Positions 4,818 through 9,767 of a DNA stretch of 9,767 nucleotides are shown here, in pieces. The position numbers were made by a program, and so were the translations under genes. The notes under the pieces are model-generated. The model was given only the letters and a program-made list of their open reading frames with translations, did no database searches and was not told the origin of the DNA. Origin of the DNA: Verrucomicrobiales bacterium (GTDB taxonomy: Bacteria; Verrucomicrobiota; Verrucomicrobiia; Verrucomicrobiales; Verrucomicrobiaceae); NCBI GenBank assembly GCA_003453085.1, contig DMMK01000153.1, positions 1 to 9,767 of the forward strand. The letters run 5' to 3'. Within the stretch, counting starts at the first letter, position 1, and the number at the start of each line of letters is the position of its first letter.

Positions 4818-6361
4818 TGGAGGAGCAGGGCTAAGGCGTTTCGGTCGGTCTTTCCATTCGAATTCAAAGGCATCGTCGGCACAAAAAGGATGCGTGAGGG
4901 CAGCATGTAGGCAGGCAGTGAGCGGCCCAGGGAGGCCAGCAGGGTTTTGGCGTCCTCTTCGGTACCGGGCCCTTCGGCAAATCCGATGATGCCCTCCACC
5001 GTGGCTCCCTGGCGCGGCCAGCCAATGGCGGCCACGGCGCGCCCGGAGGTGGCGTTGCGCAGGGCGGCCTCCACCTCACCCAACTCCACCCGGTGACCAT
5101 GAACCTGGATCTGGCTGTCCAGACGCCCGATGTAATGCAGTTGCCCGGAAGCATCCGCTTTCACCAAGTCCCCTGTCCGGTACCAAGTCCTGCCATCCGG
5201 CCAAGCCGCGAGGTGAACGAAGGCTTCGGCGGTTCTCTCAGGATTGGCCAGGTAGCCTTGGGAAACCTGGGGGCCGCACAGGCAGAGTTCCCCGGTTTCC
5301 CCGGCCGCCACGGGCTGGCCGTCTGCCACCACGGCGGTCTCGTGGCCAGGGAAGGCGCGGCCTATCGGCACCACAGCACTGGCCGGGCTGCCGGGAAGCG
5401 GAGGGGCAGAGCCGATCTGGTGGGCGGTGATGGCAATGGTGGCCTCCGTGGGGCCATAAAGGTTCCAAACCGAAGAGCCTGGTGCCGCCGCCTGCCAAAG
5501 CTGGGCGAGGGCCGTGGGCAGGGCCTCCCCACAAAACAGGCTCTGGCGGAGGCCTGGAAAGGCGTTCTCGCGCAGCAGACGAAGCTTGGAGAGCAGCGAA
5601 ATCGTGGAAGGAACGGAGAACCAGTGGGTGAGGCGTTGATGAAGGATGAAACGCGCGGGAGCCATGAGGTCCATACCAGCAGGCACACACAGACAGCCAC
5701 CGCCCAGCCAGGTGACGAACAAGTCATGCACACTCAGATCGAAGGTGAGTTCAAACATCTGGGAGGCGCGGTCCCCAGGCTGAAGGCCGTATGCAGTCGT
5801 GGCATGGGCTAGGTAGGCGCAAAGATTGTCTGCGGAGATGCCGATGCCCTTGGGCCGTCCCGTGCTGCCGGAGGTGAACAGAATGTAAGCGAAGGCCTCA
5901 TTTTCGTGGCCTGCCGCTTGCTGGCTTCGGTCCTCGGTGAAACGAGCCATGGCGATAGCCGCACCCGGCAGGATCGCCTGCTCCTGGCTTTTTTCAGAGG
6001 TGGCTGGCCCGGCCTCCTGCAAAATCTTTTCGAGCAGATCCGCATGCGCTGGATCATGAAGGATGCCGGCACAGCCTGCGACGGTCAGCATTTCCGCCAG
6101 ACGGCCGGGGGGAAACTTCACATTCAGCGGCACATAGGCCCGGCCACTGAGAACGGCGGCCAGCACCCCGACATACATGGCTGGCTCGCGCCCGCCCAAA
6201 AGGCCGATGGGTCCCGGAGGCAGCCCCTGGATGAGTTCATCCGCCACCCGGCTGGCAGCCTCCCACAGTTGCTCATAGGTCAGCCCGCCCTGGGCCAGAG
6301 ACAGGGCCGGGTAGGCCCCATGTTTCAGGAAGGATTCTGAAATTTGTTCGCGCAGCTTCAT
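4814..6361 (-). CDS. Amino-acid adenylation enzyme, DltA-like
   Basis: A stand-alone 515-residue member of the ANL superfamily, about the length of DltA (D-alanine:carrier ligase). It activates a carboxylic acid with ATP as an acyl-adenylate and transfers it to the phosphopantetheine of a carrier protein. All core motifs are present: TSGSTGRPKG (163-172), FDLSVHD (207-213), NLYGPTEA (300-307), TGDL (396-399), GRLDSQIQVHGHR (412-424) and catalytic Lys504 in NSNGKTD. Asp208 in FDLS is the residue that binds the substrate alpha-amino group in amino-acid-activating members, so an amino acid is the likely substrate. LFCGEALP places Cys277 where, from memory, DltA has the Cys that favours D-alanine. 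The start has a good ribosome site (AAGGA, 8 bases away). It lies 20 bases after the SGNH gene and overlaps the carrier gene by 4. It is cytosolic, and the fused carrier next door is the obvious acceptor. Confidence 0.92.
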   Translation of the reverse strand: MKLREQISESFLKHGAYPALSLAQGGLTYEQLWEAASRVADELIQGLPPGPIGLLGGREPAMYVGVLAAVLSGRAYVPLNVKFPPGRLAEMLTVAGCAGILHDPAHADLLEKILQEAGPATSEKSQEQAILPGAAIAMARFTEDRSQQAAGHENEAFAYILFTSGSTGRPKGIGISADNLCAYLAHATTAYGLQPGDRASQMFELTFDLSVHDLFVTWLGGGCLCVPAGMDLMAPARFILHQRLTHWFSVPSTISLLSKLRLLRENAFPGLRQSLFCGEALPTALAQLWQAAAPGSSVWNLYGPTEATIAITAHQIGSAPPLPGSPASAVVPIGRAFPGHETAVVADGQPVAAGETGELCLCGPQVSQGYLANPERTAEAFVHLAAWPDGRTWYRTGDLVKADASGQLHYIGRLDSQIQVHGHRVELGEVEAALRNATSGRAVAAIGWPRQGATVEGIIGFAEGPGTEEDAKTLLASLGRSLPAYMLPSRILFVPTMPLNSNGKTDRNALALLLQ

Positions 6362-6369
6362 GAAACGTT

Positions 6370-6374
6370 TCCTT
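6370..6374 (-). promoter_or_regulatory. Ribosome binding site of the adenylation gene
   Basis: On the minus strand AAGGA lies 8 bases before the ATG at 6361. It is the only clear Shine-Dalgarno motif in the operon and supports this start. It also suggests the ligase is translated independently of its upstream neighbour. Confidence 0.6.
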
Positions 6375-6381
6375 TGCTAAC

Positions 6382-7371
6382 TCAAGGTGCCCGGCGCGGA
6401 GGCAGGGCCTCATGCAACGAAGAACAAAGGGCGCGGGTGAATATCTCCGCCCCCACCTGGTCCAGGTGCGCCCGGTCATAAAAAAGTTCCGGACCGATGC
6501 CCGGCACCGTGCGGTGGTCTGCAAAGGAGGCTCCGCTGGCCTTGATGATTTTCATGCGCTCCACAGGCACGTCGTAAGGGGTGCGATTGGGCACCGCCAC
6601 CACCAGGGCCTTCAGCCCCCGGCCATGAATCTCCTCCAGCAGGCTGCTCAGACTCTCCGAGGTGGGCTGACTGGTCCTCAGGGCTTTTTTTCGAGCTTCC
6701 TTAGCCTCTGTCGAGGCCACGATGTCAAACAGCACTTCCCGGTTGTAGGGCATCACAAAATCCATCAGCCGCCGCTGGACACGCCGGCGGGAGGCATAGG
6801 AAAGAGAGGCCTTGGCGACGACAAATTCCAGCCGCTTCTCCGTTGTCTCGAGGTCATCCATCAAGAAGGCCCCCATGTCCTTCGCGCTCACAAAATAACT
6901 GGCCGCCACCCGCGGATCGATGACGCCATCGTCAAAATGAGAGGCCCCGCCACAAATGACCACCAGATCCGGCCGGCAGTCTGGGGACTCGAAATAACGC
7001 CGCCACCCCCAGCGCCAGGCGAGGATGGTGCCCCCATCTGGATAGAAAAAGTATGGGCGGATCTTTTGGCCAAAACGTGACTCAAACTCGGTCACGAGAG
7101 TCTCAGGAAGGAGGCCCCGGCGGATGGAAGAATTCCCGATGAAGAGGACCTTCAAGGTGCCTGTAGGCAGACCCTCTTCCTGACGGATGGAAGCTGCCAG
7201 CGCCGGTGCAGCACGGATGTGGGCCACATCAATGGACAGATGCCGCTCGATGACCCGGAGAAAAATCTCCGAGCCGAGCAGCATCAGCGCCAGGACCAGG
7301 ATCACCTTCCACTCAGAGGAAGACCGCCAGCCTGCAAGGGCAGGCTTAGAACTGGAAGTAGATGAATTCAT
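6382..7371 (-). CDS. Membrane-anchored SGNH-hydrolase-like protein, DltD/AlgJ-type partner
   Basis: A 329-residue protein with one N-terminal membrane segment (about 22-40, after a short polar stretch), so the body should face the periplasm. Block I reads LFIGNSSIRRG (76-86). G-N-S-S takes the place of the classical GDS, with Ser81 the likely nucleophile. Block V is YDRAHLDQVGAEIF (298-311), giving Asp299 and His302 of the D-x-x-H catalytic pair. The intermediate segment VVICGGASHF (137-146) sits where block III normally carries Gly and Asn; the Asn is not obvious. Proteins of this type next to an MBOAT gene (DltD beside DltB, AlgJ beside AlgI, PatB beside PatA) move or remove acyl groups on extracellular polymers. 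The start overlaps the end of the MBOAT gene by 26 bases, showing tight coupling. A transferase role in the final, periplasmic step is inferred; hydrolase activity cannot be excluded. Confidence 0.82.
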   Translation of the reverse strand: MNSSTSSSKPALAGWRSSSEWKVILVLALMLLGSEIFLRVIERHLSIDVAHIRAAPALAASIRQEEGLPTGTLKVLFIGNSSIRRGLLPETLVTEFESRFGQKIRPYFFYPDGGTILAWRWGWRRYFESPDCRPDLVVICGGASHFDDGVIDPRVAASYFVSAKDMGAFLMDDLETTEKRLEFVVAKASLSYASRRRVQRRLMDFVMPYNREVLFDIVASTEAKEARKKALRTSQPTSESLSSLLEEIHGRGLKALVVAVPNRTPYDVPVERMKIIKASGASFADHRTVPGIGPELFYDRAHLDQVGAEIFTRALCSSLHEALPPRRAP

Positions 7372-8782
7372 TGGTGTTTTCCGGCGGCAAAAACCAGATC
7401 ATGATCAGCATCACCCCATAGGCGGCGGCTCGGACCTGCCAAGGAGCCTTCAGAAGGGCCAGCGGATCTTTGCGGACCTCCAGCCAGCCTTCGAACAGCA
7501 TAAGCGGACCCGCAAAAAGCACCAACTGCGCCACGCAATAAATGACCAGCGGTGACAGGGACCAATGGGAGCCAAAGGCGGCGAACATCTCGCCCGCCTG
7601 GGTAATGGAATCTGCCCGGAACAGGATCATGCCAACGCACATCAGATGAAACGTGCCCAGGATCCATGGCATGCGGCGCAGCAGCGAAGCTCCGGCGGGC
7701 GGCTCTGCAAACCAGCCCTTCCGGGTCAGCCAGAGCTGGGCGCAGAGATAAACCCCGTGGAGAAGACCCCACAGCAGAAACGTCCAGTTCGCCCCATGCC
7801 AGACGCCGCTGGCCAACTGCACCAGGATGGCGACCACATAGACTTTCACCATGCCCTGCAGCCAGGTCATCCTCATCAGCGGCATGAAGAGGTAATCCCT
7901 GAGCCAGGTGGACAGCGTGATGTGCCAGCGCTGCCAAAACACCTGGGGAGACGTGGCCAGAAACGGCATCCGGAAGTTCCAGCTCAGCGTGAAGCCCATC
8001 CACTTGGCAATGCCCTGGGCCATGGAGCTGTAGCCGGAAAAGTCGCCATACACCTGGAAGGCAAAGGCATAGGCCCCCAGCAGCACTTCCCACGCGCTGC
8101 GTTCTTCCGGCGGCAGCGAAAAGATGTGGTTGACCACCACGGCCATGTTATCCGCCACAACCACCTTTTTAAAGATGCCCGTCATCAGGTGATAAAACCC
8201 TTCGGCAAAATCATCGGCGCTGAGTGGAGGCCGCTTGGTAAAAAGCTGCGGCATCAGGGTCGAGCCACGCTCAATGGGCCCAGCCAGCAACTGGGGGAAA
8301 AAGCCGCAGAACAGCGCGTAATCCATCCACCTTTGCACGGGGGCTGTCTTCCGCCGATACACATCCATGATGTAGCTGACGGTCTGGAAAGTGTGGAAAG
8401 AGATCCCCAAGGGCAGGATGATGTTTTTGATCCAGCCTGGCACATCGCAGGGATAGCCCAGCAGGCCCAGGAGATGACAACTCTCCCCGGCAAAGAAGTT
8501 CAGGTACTTGAAGACAAAGAGCAGGCCGAGATTCGACAGCAGTGACAACGCCACCAGCCCCCTGCGCACCGGTTCCCGCGTTTCCCTCCCGATCTGCCTG
8601 CCGATGAAGAAATCCACACTGACGAGGTACCAGATCAGTGGCAGAAAGCGCCAGTCCCACCAGCCATAAAAGAAGTTGGTGGCCACCAGCAGCAGCACAT
8701 TCTGCCCGCGCAGGCCCAGACGCCAGTAGGCAGCCAGGAAAATCCCAAAAAAGACCCAGAAGGTTAGCGTGTGAAACAGCAT
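7346..8782 (-). CDS. MBOAT-family membrane O-acyltransferase, DltB/AlgI-like
   Basis: A polytopic membrane protein of 478 residues from the ATG at 8782 (482 if a TTG at 8794 is used; residue numbers below follow the longer form). It has many hydrophobic segments and the full MBOAT core: LPLGISFHTFQTVSYIMDVYR (127-147), GPIERG (172-177), VFWQRWHITLSTWLRDYLF (285-303) and SGVWHGANWTFLLWGLLHG (329-347). His333 of WHGANW is the invariant catalytic histidine, and His291 is the second conserved one. Such proteins pass an acyl or aminoacyl group from a cytosolic carrier or CoA thioester to an acceptor across the inner membrane. I prefer the ATG because MLFHTLTFWVFF is the usual family beginning and a stop lies just upstream of the TTG. 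It is the first gene of the operon, and neither start has a good ribosome site. Confidence 0.93.
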   Translation of the reverse strand: MLFHTLTFWVFFGIFLAAYWRLGLRGQNVLLLVATNFFYGWWDWRFLPLIWYLVSVDFFIGRQIGRETREPVRRGLVALSLLSNLGLLFVFKYLNFFAGESCHLLGLLGYPCDVPGWIKNIILPLGISFHTFQTVSYIMDVYRRKTAPVQRWMDYALFCGFFPQLLAGPIERGSTLMPQLFTKRPPLSADDFAEGFYHLMTGIFKKVVVADNMAVVVNHIFSLPPEERSAWEVLLGAYAFAFQVYGDFSGYSSMAQGIAKWMGFTLSWNFRMPFLATSPQVFWQRWHITLSTWLRDYLFMPLMRMTWLQGMVKVYVVAILVQLASGVWHGANWTFLLWGLLHGVYLCAQLWLTRKGWFAEPPAGASLLRRMPWILGTFHLMCVGMILFRADSITQAGEMFAAFGSHWSLSPLVIYCVAQLVLFAGPLMLFEGWLEVRKDPLALLKAPWQVRAAAYGVMLIMIWFLPPENTNEFIYFQF

Positions 8783-8794
8783 GCCGTTGAACAA

Positions 8795-9246
8795 AAGGAT
8801 CTGGGGGAGTCACCCCCTGGGATTCCAAAACGTGCCGAGGCCATGGGCGATGGAGCCCGTGGGAAAGCTGGCATCTGCGAGAGATCGCCACTCACCCCCA
8901 TCCTGGCAGCCGTGCCAGGTTTTGAGAGGTCTTCAGGGAGCCATCGCATTGCCATTTTCCAAGATTTCATGACAGCCTGGGAGGAGAGATGCCAGCGTCG
9001 GGTTTCAATTCGCCCCTCTGGCAAGCAGCATTTGGAAGCAGTCCACAAGAGACTCTAAGACTGGCTTCCTCACCTGACCCATCGAGGGACTTATTTTCGG
9101 CTTACGCGAAAGCAGTAAAAGCAGGGCCTGTCTAGCGAAATGCACGATGATAACCGTATTCTAAGAAAGACTTCTTTAGAAAAGCGCAGGTTTTGCACTC
9201 ACCGTTGCATTTCCAAGCCTGCTTTCAGACATGGGCTCTGCCTTGA
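8795..9246. other. Upstream region of the minus-strand operon, no convincing gene
   Basis: About 450 bases with no reading frame I can defend. A GGGGG-AGTCA-CCCCC hairpin (8803-8817) lies about 20 bases before the MBOAT ATG in the operon leader, where it could affect translation start. A near-palindrome, GCTTACGCGAAAGC (9100-9113), and an imperfect inverted repeat at 9160-9180 are possible binding sites. TATCAT on the minus strand near 9145 resembles a -10 box but lacks a good -35 partner, so no promoter is called. The operon promoter should nevertheless lie here. Confidence 0.35.
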
Positions 9247-9499
9247 TCAATAAAATTGATGCCTGACTTGGGCAAACAGCTTCAAAGTAATCTTCTCAAA
9301 CAGAGCGAGGCCCTCTCCAAATACCGCAGAAAACGGTTTCCCAAAGTCAAGAATAACACTTGCAATCGCCGGCCTCCTCTGCAACACCTTGGCTGCGTCC
9401 ACCTGTTTGAGGGTTAGGTCCAGAAGTTCATCAGGTGAATGTTTCGTCGGTGAGGGTTCTGGCTGATCAAAATTCAGTGACCACTCAGTTATTACCGAA
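9247..9499 (-). other. Ambiguous start-less reading frame upstream of the RRM gene
   Basis: A minus-strand frame ending at TGA 9247-9249 reads in a protein-like way (DELLDLTLKQVDAAKVL, then ILDFGKPFSAVFGEGLALF). It has no start before it runs antisense into the RRM gene. A plus-strand frame from ATG 9259 (52 codons, MPDLGKQLQSNLLKQ onward) competes for the same bases. The region must also hold the RRM promoter and leader. ATCAAT-AAA-ATTGAT (9246-9260) is a perfect 6-bp palindrome at its left edge. It may be a gene remnant or chance; neither frame is recognised. Confidence 0.2.
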
Positions 9500-9767
9500 A
9501 TGAATACGAAAATGTATGTGGGGAACCTCCCCTTCAGTGCCACCGATGTTGATCTGCGCGATCTCTTCGCCCAATTCGGCGGCGTTACCGATGTCTTCCT
9601 GCCGATGGATCGCGAGAGCGGTCGCCCACGTGGGTTCGCCTTCGTCAGCATGGACACACCGGAAGCGATGACGGCAGCCATCACTGGCCTGAACGGCAAA
9701 GACTTCGGTGGTCGCTCCCTGACGATCAATGAGGCTCGTCCGGAAGCTGTCTCTTTTACACATTTCC
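9500..9767 (+). CDS. Cold-inducible-type RNA-binding protein with one RRM domain, 3'-truncated
   Basis: The visible 89 codons encode one RNA recognition motif, a single-stranded RNA binding fold. RNP2 is MYVGNL (5-10) and RNP1 is RGFAFVSM (44-51), with the aromatic residues at Tyr6, Phe46 and Phe48 that stack on RNA bases. [19 protein letters not shown] (63-81) closes the domain in the usual way. Small bacterial proteins of this type often respond to cold and continue after NEARP into a Gly/Arg-rich tail. Here the residues after NEARPEA (VSFTHF) break that pattern because the last 21 bases look like adapter sequence, so genuine coding sequence probably stops near 9746. The ATG at 9500 fits the common [15 protein letters not shown] beginning. 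There is no clear ribosome site. Confidence 0.9.
   Translation, partial: MNTKMYVGNLPFSATDVDLRDLFAQFGGVTDVFLPMDRESGRPRGFAFVSMDTPEAMTAAITGLNGKDFGGRSLTINEARPEAVSFTHF
9747..9767. other. Probable residual Nextera transposase adapter at the contig end
   Basis: The final 21 bases match the common Nextera adapter (transposon end, CTGTCTCTTATACACATCT followed by CC) at 19 positions; the differences are A to T at base 10 and C to T at base 18. They also interrupt the expected tail of the RRM protein. This points to untrimmed adapter rather than genomic DNA. Confidence 0.8.

Noticed and set aside
5067..5076. Possible duplicate of the tRNA-Cys 3' end (GCCTCCACC) as an attachment site
   Set aside because: Only 9 bases match and they lie inside the adenylation gene; this is expected by chance.
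5093..5812. 239-codon plus-strand frame opposite the adenylation gene
   Set aside because: Antisense shadow of a gene with every family motif intact; no recognisable protein pattern.
7565..8545. 326-codon plus-strand frame opposite the MBOAT gene
   Set aside because: His/Gln-rich antisense product of a GC-rich membrane gene; the MBOAT reading is unambiguous.
8764..9048. Minus-strand frame upstream of the MBOAT gene
   Set aside because: It overlaps the MBOAT start in another frame and its Trp/Cys/Arg-rich composition is not protein-like.
1..9767. CRISPR array, insertion sequence or transposase, rRNA
   Set aside because: No regularly spaced repeats, no transposase-like motifs and no rRNA-like sequence were seen.

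Overview
The window looks like a GC-rich, Gram-negative bacterial chromosome, most likely from Verrucomicrobiota (Prosthecobacter/Verrucomicrobium-like). This is inferred from the style of the DnaJ, the small RRM protein that begins [15 protein letters not shown], and the general scarcity of Shine-Dalgarno motifs. It was not tested by search. Both ends cut genes, and the last 21 bases resemble a sequencing adapter, so the right edge is probably a contig end.

Left part (1-1410): the 3' part of dnaJ, a small monothiol-type glutaredoxin, then a complete tRNA-Cys(GCA) with a promoter-like TTGACA upstream and a compact intrinsic terminator directly after its CCA.

Middle part (1411-4011): a loosely packed, lower-GC accessory stretch downstream of the tRNA. 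It holds a DUF6960-like small protein, a stop-interrupted remnant that resembles the C-terminus of a putative zinc metallopeptidase, a membrane-anchored protein resembling a degenerate peptidoglycan glycosyltransferase (GT51) on the minus strand, an ankyrin-repeat protein, several micro-ORFs and a perfect 11-bp inverted repeat. Small orphan proteins of these kinds often sit in gene-turnover hotspots.

Right part (4012-8794, minus strand): the most interesting unit, a tight four-gene operon transcribed as MBOAT acyltransferase, SGNH-like membrane-anchored protein, DltA-like adenylation enzyme, then a DltC-like carrier protein fused to a GNAT acetyltransferase. It ends at a clear intrinsic terminator. 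The first two genes overlap by 26 bases and the last two by 4. The set is equivalent to DltB, DltD, DltA and DltC, the D-alanylation system of Gram-positive teichoic acids, but here in a presumed Gram-negative. The inferred scheme is: the ligase adenylates a small amino acid (its motifs favour D-alanine), loads it on the carrier, the fused GNAT may acetylate the amine of the tethered residue or load an acyl group itself, and the MBOAT and SGNH proteins pass the group across the inner membrane to an unknown periplasmic or exported polymer. The carrier-GNAT fusion is the departure from the classical system.

Far right (8795-9767): a long upstream region with small palindromes and no convincing gene, then the start of a cold-inducible-type RNA-binding (RRM) protein running into the adapter-like end.
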